A program made the translations under genes and the position numbers. Below are positions 44,869-52,938 of a stretch of 64,000 bases of DNA, one piece after another. This DNA is from Thiomargarita sp. GTDB lineage: Bacteria > Pseudomonadota > Gammaproteobacteria > Beggiatoales > Beggiatoaceae. Numbering within the stretch: the stretch's first letter is position 1; each line of letters begins with the position of its first letter. The notes below the pieces were generated by a model. The model was not told the DNA's origin. It saw only the letters and a program-made list of their open reading frames with translations, and ran no database searches. The stretch covers positions 124,001 to 188,000 of the forward strand of contig DYRG01000001.1 in the NCBI GenBank assembly GCA_020718845.1, in the 5' to 3' direction.

Positions 44869-46094
44869 AAAGATTTATTGTTGTTTTTTCCTTATTAATC
44901 ATTATGTTAGGATCAAGTGTGCCTTATGTAACGGGTAAATTTGTTGAAGGACATTTGCAACAATTTGAAAACACCGTGATGAATACCGACGGGTTACAAT
45001 TGATTGGAAAACCCCATCAACAAATCATTGGTTGGAACAATTCTCAATCACAGAGCAATATTAAAATTGTTGCATTAGATGGACAAATGAAACTTGAACA
45101 ACAAGTTGAACATGGATTTTTGCCTTTTAAACCTGTTGAATTATCTACCAAAGTATATCCCGATGCGGTTTTAAAAAATACTTTTAAAGATTTATTTGAA
45201 AATGATTTGCCGATTGAAGCAATTACTCAAATTGATTTAATGGGTAAAAGCAATACCATCTTTCATCAAACAAATGGTGGGTTGAAAGGAACGTTGAATA
45301 TTGATCCGAAAGGAAAAGTGGTTTCTGGAACATTACAAACGCCCAAATTAAAGTCACCTTTATTAGCATATCCTTTTGAATTAAATGAAGGAAATTTTAA
45401 ATTTAATCTTCAACGTCAAGAAGAACGCCTTAATACTCAAGTGGATGGAGAATTACATAATATTGCTTTTTTAAAACAAGTGGATGCGCAAAAGATTTCA
45501 TTTCATAGTAATGTGAGCAATAGTGGTCAAATGATTCATCAATTTGCGTGGGATTTGAAAAGCGATCAAATCATTGTTCTTAATAAAAACTGGGGTAAAT
45601 TAAATTTAGTGATGAATGGGAAGAACTTTGATTTGAGTGTGTTTGCAAAATTAAAAGAACTTTCTAAAGCGTCGGGATTTCAACAACGCTTAATGTTGCC
45701 CATTATTTTATTACAAGAAGCGCCCGCGTTTCTTCAAAAATTACCCGCCTTTCAAGTGAAAACATTGACTTTAGAAACATCTGAAGGAAATTTAGAATTA
45801 ACTGGCAATTTTGAAATGACTCCTCCACAAAATACTAATGTAAATAGCTTAAACATTTTGTTTAAAAATATTAAAGCAACTTGGGATGGAAAAGTCAGTG
45901 AAAAACTTTTGCGTCAATGGTTAAGTGCATCGAGCAATAAAAATAGCGATGAAGTTGATAAAATGTTGAAAAATATAGAAAATAAGCATCGCTTAGTGAG
46001 AAAAGGAGAGGATTTTGTAATGAATCTTCGCATTGAAAACGGCGAGGTTTTATTAAATGACCAGCCGTTGACGTTGAAAGATTTGAAATTCTAA
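44865..46094 (+). CDS. DUF945 (YdgA-family) protein
   Basis: 409 residues with an N-terminal membrane anchor or signal (MKRFIVVFSLLIIMLGSSVPYVTG). A long soluble domain follows with the repeating pattern of DUF945: GKFVEGHLQQFENT, HGFLPFKPVELSTKVYPDA, FDLSVFAKLKEL, LTLETSEGNLELTGNFEM. The family is periplasmic or inner-membrane-linked with unknown function. ATG overlaps the restored stop of the preceding transferase gene, which supports that gene's corrected frame. Its 3' end overlaps the convergent methyltransferase gene by four bases. Confidence 0.8.
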   Translation: MKRFIVVFSLLIIMLGSSVPYVTGKFVEGHLQQFENTVMNTDGLQLIGKPHQQIIGWNNSQSQSNIKIVALDGQMKLEQQVEHGFLPFKPVELSTKVYPDAVLKNTFKDLFENDLPIEAITQIDLMGKSNTIFHQTNGGLKGTLNIDPKGKVVSGTLQTPKLKSPLLAYPFELNEGNFKFNLQRQEERLNTQVDGELHNIAFLKQVDAQKISFHSNVSNSGQMIHQFAWDLKSDQIIVLNKNWGKLNLVMNGKNFDLSVFAKLKELSKASGFQQRLMLPIILLQEAPAFLQKLPAFQVKTLTLETSEGNLELTGNFEMTPPQNTNVNSLNILFKNIKATWDGKVSEKLLRQWLSASSNKNSDEVDKMLKNIENKHRLVRKGEDFVMNLRIENGEVLLNDQPLTLKDLKF

Positions 46095-46681
46095 CGTTTG
46101 CGAAACATATCAACCCGCGCAGGCGGTAAATTTCTCCAAATAATGGTCGATTGCGCACGGCGAAATTGTTTGTGCTGTTGTTCAAACCATTCACCTCGCA
46201 AATCATAAGTGAATTGAATTAATATCCCATCATGATGTAATAAATGATTGATTTGATTGACAATTCCTTTCACAATCGGCGCGGGCAACGATCTCAACGG
46301 TAATCCCGACACAATCGCTGCCACTTTCGTATCTTTTTCCAAATAATTGCCCAATTGCGCCGCATCGCCTTCAATAACTTGTAATTGTGGGAATTTTTCG
46401 CGCAAATGTTTCACCAAATTCGTTGACCGTTCTAAAACCAACAATTTTTCAGGCGGAATCCCTCGCGCCAACAATGCCGCCGTGATCGTTCCTGTGCCCG
46501 CGCCCAACTCGATGACCACACCATTTAAGTGGGTAGGCAACGCATTCGCCATCGCCCGCGCCAAAATTGGCGAACTCGGACACGCCGCCCCGATTTCACG
46601 CGGATTATTTAAAATCTCTCGTGCAAACAATATCAATGACGAGGTTTTCTCAGCCATTTTTGAGAAAGTTCTTTTAATCAT
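46091..46681 (-). CDS. SAM-dependent methyltransferase, PmtA/KsgA-like
   Basis: 196 residues. The SAM-binding motif is VVIELGAGTGTITAALLARG with the acidic end of strand 2 in LLVLERS, then IEGDAAQL and VSGLPLRSLP. FAREILNNPREIGAACPSSPILARAMA is the N-terminal segment shared by the phospholipid N-methyltransferase (PmtA) group and some rRNA adenine dimethyltransferase-like enzymes. A phospholipid substrate is likely but unproven. The start lies eight bases inside the end of the Rpn-like gene. An internal ATG at 46657 is an alternative. Confidence 0.83.
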   Translation of the reverse strand: MIKRTFSKMAEKTSSLILFAREILNNPREIGAACPSSPILARAMANALPTHLNGVVIELGAGTGTITAALLARGIPPEKLLVLERSTNLVKHLREKFPQLQVIEGDAAQLGNYLEKDTKVAAIVSGLPLRSLPAPIVKGIVNQINHLLHHDGILIQFTYDLRGEWFEQQHKQFRRAQSTIIWRNLPPARVDMFRKR

Positions 46682-47516
46682 TTGATTTCTCTGAAAAGAT
46701 TTCTGCTAAAGTCGGTGCGTCCAATAATCGATCACCCCATGTTTCTATTTGCTGAATTGAGGCTTTTGCAAGGCTTTGTTTGATTTCTAACGGCAACACA
46801 CCAAAACGTTTTTCTAACATCTTTTGTAATAATTTTATTTCACCTTGTTGCGTACCTTGTTTTAATCCTTCTTGCGTACCTTTTTGAAAGATTTGTCGCA
46901 CGAAGAGATTGTTTTCAATAGAGAGTTCGATGCTCATACGTTGTTCCTCTTGTTTTAAAATGGGATTTAGATTTCTTAAATTGGCTAAATTTCCTAAAAT
47001 CAATAACATATCTTTGCGGGTTTTGTCGTCTAATAGGTTGATTTTATTTAAGATATTTTTAATTGTGAATTCATAATTATCTAAATGACATAAAATGGCT
47101 AAAATGTTATCGGAAAGAGAATCGCTTTCCAATAAAAGCTGACCATCCAAGTTTCTAATATCAATCAACTCATAATAAAAGGATAAATGTTTAGTGTTGC
47201 AATGGGTTATGAAATGAGGCGTTGCTTGACCAATATAAACGACTTGTTGCAAGGGATAAACGCCATAATGTTGATAAATCAAAATGTAATATTCCAACAT
47301 TCGCCACAACATTTGAGGATCGGGTGCGCTTTGCAATTCCAAATGAAGGATCGATCCGTCGGTCAAACGAGCGACCACATCGGGGCGACGCACTTTAACG
47401 GACGGATACTCAATATTAAGCCAATCAGTGGCTTGCAATCCCGTGAGCATTTGTAAAAATCGTTGTGGGAAATGGTGCAGTAATTCTTTGAGGGGAACAT
47501 CGTAGCGCATCGGCAT
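46674..47516 (-). CDS. Rpn-family recombination-promoting nuclease-like protein (PD-(D/E)xK)
   Basis: 280 residues. The N-terminal half carries the transposase_31/Rpn-type nuclease core: RRPDVVARLTDGSILHLELQSAPDPQMLWRMLEYY, with catalytic D...E-x-Q. The C-terminal half is helical with a repeated Gln/Gly segment (QKGTQEGLKQGTQQGEIKLLQKMLEKRFG), as seen in DUF4351-type proteins. Such proteins cut DNA and promote RecA-independent recombination, or act in defence. Not linked to a mobile element here. Overlaps the methyltransferase gene. Confidence 0.85.
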   Translation of the reverse strand: MPMRYDVPLKELLHHFPQRFLQMLTGLQATDWLNIEYPSVKVRRPDVVARLTDGSILHLELQSAPDPQMLWRMLEYYILIYQHYGVYPLQQVVYIGQATPHFITHCNTKHLSFYYELIDIRNLDGQLLLESDSLSDNILAILCHLDNYEFTIKNILNKINLLDDKTRKDMLLILGNLANLRNLNPILKQEEQRMSIELSIENNLFVRQIFQKGTQEGLKQGTQQGEIKLLQKMLEKRFGVLPLEIKQSLAKASIQQIETWGDRLLDAPTLAEIFSEKSND

Positions 47517-47699
47517 ATAGTATGGAAAAAAGTGAGTATTTTCAATTGTTTTTTGTGATCTTGACCATTTGTCTTAAAAAACGCTCCTTTTGTCAGAATC
47601 GACTGTGCCTAATTGAGATATACCCCTTATACTTTACCTAAATCATAGAAGGAGTGTGGCATAAAAACTACGCTTTTTCGCAAATCGTGGTTAAAATGC

Positions 47700-47728
47700 T
47701 TTACTTGCGAAGGCTTACGCACTATACT
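47700..47728 (+). promoter_or_regulatory. Promoter of the first secreted repeat-pair gene
   Basis: TTTACT (47700-47705), a 17-base spacer and TATACT (47723-47728), 74 bases before the ATG. The surrounding 285-base spacer (47517-47802) shows nothing else clear. Confidence 0.55.
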
Positions 47729-47802
47729 AGATTTTGGTTAAAGAATGCGTTAATCTAAGCAAGACTTTAGATTTTATGACAACTCAAAAGGAGTAATTTT
47801 TC

Positions 47803-49428
47803 ATGAAACGTTCTCAATTAGCTCTTGCCATCGCGGGTTTATTGGCAAGCTCAGCTTCCTTCGCGACTATCAATGCAACAGGAACAACCCCTACGGGTGC
47901 ACCCGTGCTTTTCGCAAAAGGTTTGCCCAGCAGCAGCACCTCTGTGGTGAGAATTCCCGCTTTTGGCGTGGATAATACGAAGTTAGATGTAACTTTCCCT
48001 GTGGGTTTTGGTGTCCCCGCGGGTGCGATCCAATTTGTCCGTCTTGATTTGAGCGGTGGCGCAACCTTTGCCGTTGAACCTGGATGTCAAACAAGCGGTG
48101 TTTTAATTGCTTGTAACAAGCGCGGTGTATCCGCAGTAGGTAAATCCTTTGCTACCTTCTCCATTAAAGCGGCAACGACTGGTGATATTCTCCCATCGCA
48201 CGCGCTTACGGTGGGTTTTTCAGCAACAGCAGGTGTGCAAGGTACTCTTCCTGTAGCTTCAGGTATTAACGTTCCCAATACAGACAATAACGTTACCTTA
48301 ACTTATACGCTTCACAACAACGACGTGAGTGCTGATAAGGGTATGTCTGGGGAAGGTGTGTTGCAAGCCGCGACAAAGACTATCCCTTATGTATCGTTTG
48401 TTGACGCGATTTCTGCCAACTTTAGCGGATTTAAACAAAACGACGCTGCTAGTACCAATGGAAACGTTGCATATGCTGCTGAGCTATTCTCAGACGTAGG
48501 GGCAGAATTTAAGAAGTTTTTCAGCGTTTCTGAACCTGTTCAACTTGGTCAAGTTCTCCTTACCGTCAATACAAGCGTGTTCTTGAATACAGGAAACACC
48601 AGCGATAACAACATGGCGGTGAACGTCCTAAGCAATGGCAGCAACTTGTTAGGAACGGGTTCAACTTTAGTGGTTAGTGGTAACTTTTCCTTCTTACAAG
48701 ACCTGACCAATGGCGAGCCAAACGGTAAATATGACAGTGCAGGTTCAAGAGTCACATTGAAATTAGGTGGTGCTGATACAACTACTCGCCAGTGCTCAGG
48801 AACTGATGTCGCTGTAGGTGGAACAACGGTTGCGGGCGATAAAGTCACCTTTAAATTAGATGGTGGTGGTGCATTTCTCAGTGCTTTGACTGCACCCGCC
48901 TCGATGTCATTGTGTATTTCTCCGAACGGCTCATCCATTATTGAAGGTTCTGATGTTTCGATCAGCTTTAACCCCGTTGGAATGTCTAGCTTGAAACTCA
49001 ACGCAGCAACCTTTGATAAATTTGCAAAAATTGCTCAAAACGGTACGGTACTTGATTCCCCTTACGTGTCAACCAACAAAAATTACGTTAATCGCTTAAT
49101 TTTGACAAATACCTCTGGCAAAGCCTTGAAATACCAAGTTTTACAAGTGGTTACAGATGCTGGAAAGACGCTTCCTCTTAATATGGCTAATAGCACTGGA
49201 AATATTCCAGCGAGCGCAAATCTGTTCCTCAAAGTTGAAGACTTAATCACGGATGCAGCAAACGTTTCACCTGCTCGCGTAGCTGTGAGAATTAGCGTAA
49301 CAGGCTCAAATAAAGCCGTACAAGGCGTTGCTCAAACCATTAAGAAGGTAAATGTGATCAACGGCGGTGCAGGTGATTTACAAACCGTTCCATTCGTTCG
49401 TAAATGCGGCGGAAGCGGCTGTAACTAA
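47803..49428 (+). CDS. Secreted protein of unknown function, paralogue 1 (surface/S-layer-like)
   Basis: 541 residues with a signal peptide (MKRSQLALAIAGLLASSASFA). The mature protein is Ser/Thr/Gly/Val-rich and low in charged residues, with beta-sandwich character and paired cysteines (CQTSGVLIAC). Its C-terminal third (SPYVSTNKNYVNRLILTNTSGK..., VQGVAQTIKK..., TVPFVRKCGGSGCN) matches the next gene's end (APYITASAAFTTRILLSNFSD, VQGVVQTINK, SIPMVRKGGGNGN), and LTYTLHNNDVSAD matches MSYSLHTNNVSAS. A perfect AAGGAG precedes the ATG. Higher GC and a strong ribosome site suggest high expression. I do not recognise a named family. Confidence 0.75.
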   Translation: MKRSQLALAIAGLLASSASFATINATGTTPTGAPVLFAKGLPSSSTSVVRIPAFGVDNTKLDVTFPVGFGVPAGAIQFVRLDLSGGATFAVEPGCQTSGVLIACNKRGVSAVGKSFATFSIKAATTGDILPSHALTVGFSATAGVQGTLPVASGINVPNTDNNVTLTYTLHNNDVSADKGMSGEGVLQAATKTIPYVSFVDAISANFSGFKQNDAASTNGNVAYAAELFSDVGAEFKKFFSVSEPVQLGQVLLTVNTSVFLNTGNTSDNNMAVNVLSNGSNLLGTGSTLVVSGNFSFLQDLTNGEPNGKYDSAGSRVTLKLGGADTTTRQCSGTDVAVGGTTVAGDKVTFKLDGGGAFLSALTAPASMSLCISPNGSSIIEGSDVSISFNPVGMSSLKLNAATFDKFAKIAQNGTVLDSPYVSTNKNYVNRLILTNTSGKALKYQVLQVVTDAGKTLPLNMANSTGNIPASANLFLKVEDLITDAANVSPARVAVRISVTGSNKAVQGVAQTIKKVNVINGGAGDLQTVPFVRKCGGSGCN

Positions 49429-49438
49429 CATTTTCTTA

Positions 49439-49465
49439 GGCGATATTTGATCTCTAAATGTCGCC
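49439..49465 (+). terminator. Hairpin between the two secreted-protein genes
   Basis: GGCGATATTT (49439-49448) pairs with AAATGTCGCC (49456-49465), ten pairs with one wobble. It is not followed by a T-tract, so it is more likely an mRNA-stabilising or attenuating structure than a full stop. Confidence 0.55.
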
Positions 49466-49510
49466 GAGTTCAAGGTTTTTATAGGTTACTATTTTTAAGG
49501 AGTTTTAATC

Positions 49511-51364
49511 ATGAAACATCAACACAAAGCCCTCGCCAGTTTAATCGCTGGTTTGTTGGGCACCACTTTAGCTCACAACGCCCTTGCCGTCGGTGTAATA
49601 TCTCTTAACGCCGCAAAAGCTGATCTTTATGCAAGCGAAATGAGTACCCCTGAAATCATAATTAGTTCAGCCTACGTCACAAAGTTAGGTGCAGGTGAAC
49701 TCCCTGATACAGATACTGCTGTTTTTGCGGGTAAAACCAGTTATGTTCGTGTTGACTTTAGTAACGCGACTATTACCACGGCTGCAACTATTCAGTTAGG
49801 TGGGGTTGGCACTCAAGAAACCACAGATGCAAGTAGTTTTATCGGCATGGGAGTGACAGCTGGAGCTAATCCAACACCAAATTACGGTACGTTCGGAATT
49901 GGGATGACCTCTGCAGGTTACTCGCCTGGAGGTGGGTTATATGCAACGACGGGGGGGAGTGCTACTGCAACAAATCCTGGCGGACATACTTTTGTAACAT
50001 ACTCTACTCCTACTACCAGTAACTGTCCTACAGCCACTAGCAGCTTAGGTTTGATTGGAACAGATGGTATTAAATTATCAGCAACAGCATCAGGCACAAG
50101 CACTGCAATCTTTGCCCTCACTGAAGGTGGAACTAGAGCAACAGGTGCGACAGGCACAGAAGGAACTCACGTTTTGGCGGGTTGTCGGATTGGTTTTTAT
50201 ATTAGTCAACTCAAGGTAATTGATACAACTAAACCCGTTACCATGAGTTACAGCTTGCATACCAACAACGTTAGTGCTTCTTATCCCTTGGGCGATCCAA
50301 AGAGCACTCCAGCTGCCAAAAAACTTAATGTCCCAGTAATCAACTTTGCACCCGCATTGTCTTACACATTAACAGCTAGAGATGCAACATCCGAAGTAGC
50401 AGCTCTCTTCAAAGAGTTTAAATTAGGAGATAATGGCAGCACTAAAACAGCGGGTGTGATTGGCTTGCTTGATATTAAGACCACCGATGGCATCAAAGAT
50501 GTGACTGGTACTGTGATATCAAGTATTGCCACGATCTTAGGGTCAGGTTCAAAATTAGACATCACGGGTGATTTCTCTACCATCGCCGCTAACAAAGGTC
50601 GTGTTTATGTTACCAATGCTGCAAGTTGTGCTACCACTGCGGCTAACATGATTTCAAGCATTGTGGAACTCCCATCCAGTGCAACTGTGGGTGATTACAC
50701 CGCTAGCCTTACTATGGATTATCTCGGTACCGCCCTGAATGTTACGGGCAATTCTGTAGGTAGAATTTGTTTAGATATCACCAACACAACAGGTACAGTA
50801 AGCACTTCAGGCACTGAAATTGCCGCAACTGATAATGCGTTCTTGGTGAAATTCTCTCCGCAACCTAAGACGAATTATAAACCCTACACGCCGAAAGAAG
50901 GTACTGCGGGTAAGATTATTCGTAACGGCGCGGAGTTAGAAGCCCCTTACATCACCGCTTCTGCTGCTTTCACTACGCGTATCTTGCTTTCCAATTTCAG
51001 CGATGCGAAGATGCCCTTTACTGTAAGACTCGCCACAGATGGTGTTGGTGGTAGCACTGCCGCAACCGCTGTGCTTCCCAAAGTTACGGCGCTTACCGCT
51101 CCACCTTCGGGTAGCACTTTGCCTGTGTATGGTGTAACAGGTAAATCTTACCAAGCAGCTGGAGAAGTTTCTGCTAAATCCATGTTAGTTATCAACGCAA
51201 CATCTCAATTAGCCACCGTTACTGGCGGCGGACGTTACTCTGCTACCTTTACTTTCCAAGGCGGCAATGAAAACGTTCAAGGCGTTGTCCAAACCATCAA
51301 TAAGACTACTGGCGAAGTCACTAGTATCCCAATGGTTCGTAAAGGTGGTGGCAACGGTAATTAA
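49511..51364 (+). CDS. Secreted protein of unknown function, paralogue 2 (surface/S-layer-like)
   Basis: 617 residues with a signal peptide ending near LAHNALA. Very Thr/Ala/Gly-rich, low in charge, several cysteines (TSNC, LAGC, ASC, GRIC). Same architecture as the preceding gene: an N-terminal variable half, SLHTNNVSASYPLGD in the middle and a shared C-terminal domain ending SIPMVRKGGGNGN. It is larger mainly through a Gly/Thr-rich insertion (~120-215). AAGGAG precedes the ATG at ideal spacing, and a strong terminator follows. The pair probably forms a two-subunit extracellular layer or fibre (inference). Confidence 0.75.
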   Translation: MKHQHKALASLIAGLLGTTLAHNALAVGVISLNAAKADLYASEMSTPEIIISSAYVTKLGAGELPDTDTAVFAGKTSYVRVDFSNATITTAATIQLGGVGTQETTDASSFIGMGVTAGANPTPNYGTFGIGMTSAGYSPGGGLYATTGGSATATNPGGHTFVTYSTPTTSNCPTATSSLGLIGTDGIKLSATASGTSTAIFALTEGGTRATGATGTEGTHVLAGCRIGFYISQLKVIDTTKPVTMSYSLHTNNVSASYPLGDPKSTPAAKKLNVPVINFAPALSYTLTARDATSEVAALFKEFKLGDNGSTKTAGVIGLLDIKTTDGIKDVTGTVISSIATILGSGSKLDITGDFSTIAANKGRVYVTNAASCATTAANMISSIVELPSSATVGDYTASLTMDYLGTALNVTGNSVGRICLDITNTTGTVSTSGTEIAATDNAFLVKFSPQPKTNYKPYTPKEGTAGKIIRNGAELEAPYITASAAFTTRILLSNFSDAKMPFTVRLATDGVGGSTAATAVLPKVTALTAPPSGSTLPVYGVTGKSYQAAGEVSAKSMLVINATSQLATVTGGGRYSATFTFQGGNENVQGVVQTINKTTGEVTSIPMVRKGGGNGN

Positions 51365-51393
51365 TCTTAACTGATTCTTTACTTAAAACCTAA

Positions 51394-51422
51394 AAAGGGG
51401 AGAGCAATCTCCCTTTTTTTAT
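51394..51422 (+). terminator. Rho-independent terminator after the secreted pair
   Basis: GGGAGA (51398-51403), loop GCAA, TCTCCC (51408-51413), then seven T; flanking A/T bases extend the stem. GCAA is a GNRA tetraloop. Confidence 0.9.
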
Positions 51423-51444
51423 TTCAAATTTTTGAGAAAAAAAT

Positions 51445-52887
51445 ATGGAAAAACAAATTTGCATTCATCCGTCGTGCATTATTGATATGCCAGAAAATAT
51501 GCAATTAGGTAATAATATCCACATTGGAAAAGATACCGAAATTCAAGCCGCTGGTGGTTTGAAAATTGGTAATAATGTCGTGATTTCTTATCATTGCGTA
51601 TTGTGGAGCATCGATCATAACTATGAAGGCGAATTATTGCCTTACGATCACGCGAGAATCCGTAAACCCATTGTTATTGAAGACAACGTTTGGATTGGGC
51701 GCAATTCAATTATTCGCGGCGGCGTAACTGTTGGCGAAGGTGCAGTGATTGCAATGGGCAGCGTGGTTGTTAAAGATGTTCCTCCCTTAGCAATAGTGGG
51801 CGGAAATCCCGCTAAAATTCTCAAATTTCGTAATCCAGAACGTTACAACGCTTTAAAAAAAGATAATAAAAGTCTTTGGATTTCTGAAGGTAAATGCGGT
51901 GCGTGCGATCCCGAACATTTTTATTTCGTGGACTCAAAATCACAGCAGCCTAAAATAAATTTTATAAATAAAAACAATGAATTATTAATTCATATTGGTT
52001 ATCATAAAACCGCAACGACATGGTTACAACAATATTATTTTCCTCAACATCCTCAAATTGATTTTATTGGAAAACATGAAGATTTGTGGGAAAACTTAAT
52101 GTCACCACATGGATTTGATTTTGATCCAAAAATTGCTCAAGAATTCTTTTATCCAAAAATAGAGCAAGCATTACAAAAAAATTTAATTCCCGTGATTTCT
52201 GCAGAACGTTTGTCGGGGAATCCACATTCGGGTGGATACGATAGCAAAGAAATTGCTGATCATTTAAAAAAGGTATTTCCCGAAGCAAAGATTTTAATTA
52301 TGATTCGGCATCAACCCGAAGCCATTTTATCTAATTACAAACAATACATTAAAATGGGTGGAATTTGTACCTTAAAAGAATATCTATTTCCACCACAAGA
52401 AGGTCGTATCCCCTTGTTTAGATTGGATAATTTGAAATATCATAAATTGGCGAATTATTACGCAAAATTGTTTGGAAAAGAGAACATTAAAATCATTCCA
52501 TACGAAAAATTTAGATTTCATCCGCAAGCATTTTTAGAGGAATTAGCGAATTTCATGGGCATTGATTCTAAAATATCCTTTCCCTTTGAAGAAAAAGTGA
52601 ATCAATCTTTGTGTGATGCGACCATTTTATTGAAAAGAAAAGTCAATCGTTGGCATGGCAATGATTCTTTGTTTCCAGTCACGCCACCTTTTCCAAATAT
52701 TACAAAAAAACTCTTTGATTTAATTCAAAAATTAGATAAAAAGCCATTGTTTAGACGTTATAATGCGCATTTCATTGAGCAAATTCACAACGATATTGGA
52801 CATTTCTACGGCGAGAGCAATCGTCAATTAAATGAAACCTTTGAATTGAATTTGCAAACTTATCATTATTGCTTAGAAAGTATTTAA
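51445..52887 (+). CDS. Fusion of hexapeptide-repeat acyltransferase and sulfotransferase
   Basis: 480 residues. Residues ~1-140 are a left-handed beta-helix O-acetyltransferase of the maltose/LpxA type: NIHIGKDTEIQAAGGLKIGNNVVISYHCVLWS, VWIGRNSIIRGGVTVGEGAVIAMGSVV, VGGNPAKILKFR, with an active-site His before the loop. A CGAC pair (~150) begins the linker. Residues ~170-475 are a PAPS-dependent sulfotransferase: the 5'-phosphosulfate loop LIHIGYHKTATTWLQ and 3'-phosphate site ILIMIRHQPEAILSNYKQYI. It is likely to acetylate and sulfate a glycan. No signal peptide. It follows the terminator of the secreted pair but is on the same strand. Confidence 0.85.
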   Translation: MEKQICIHPSCIIDMPENMQLGNNIHIGKDTEIQAAGGLKIGNNVVISYHCVLWSIDHNYEGELLPYDHARIRKPIVIEDNVWIGRNSIIRGGVTVGEGAVIAMGSVVVKDVPPLAIVGGNPAKILKFRNPERYNALKKDNKSLWISEGKCGACDPEHFYFVDSKSQQPKINFINKNNELLIHIGYHKTATTWLQQYYFPQHPQIDFIGKHEDLWENLMSPHGFDFDPKIAQEFFYPKIEQALQKNLIPVISAERLSGNPHSGGYDSKEIADHLKKVFPEAKILIMIRHQPEAILSNYKQYIKMGGICTLKEYLFPPQEGRIPLFRLDNLKYHKLANYYAKLFGKENIKIIPYEKFRFHPQAFLEELANFMGIDSKISFPFEEKVNQSLCDATILLKRKVNRWHGNDSLFPVTPPFPNITKKLFDLIQKLDKKPLFRRYNAHFIEQIHNDIGHFYGESNRQLNETFELNLQTYHYCLESI

Positions 52888-52897
52888 AAAAAAAAGC

Positions 52898-52930
52898 AAA
52901 CCTGACAGGTTTTTAAAACCTGTCAGGTTT
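52898..52930. terminator. Bidirectional terminator between the fusion gene and spoT
   Basis: AAACCTGACAGG (52898-52909) pairs perfectly with CCTGTCAGGTTT (52919-52930), with TTTT/AAAA able to extend it. The minus-strand side runs into a long T-tract; the plus-strand T-tract is short. Confidence 0.85.
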
Positions 52931-52938
52931 ATTGATCT

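Noticed and set aside
47517-47802. Possible phase-variable or inverted repeat upstream of the secreted pair
   Set aside because: I saw no matching arms or homopolymer tracts of useful length; only an ordinary promoter.
48549-49001. 150-codon antisense frame within the first secreted-protein gene
   Set aside because: Pro/Thr/Val-rich shadow of a Gly/Thr-rich coding strand.
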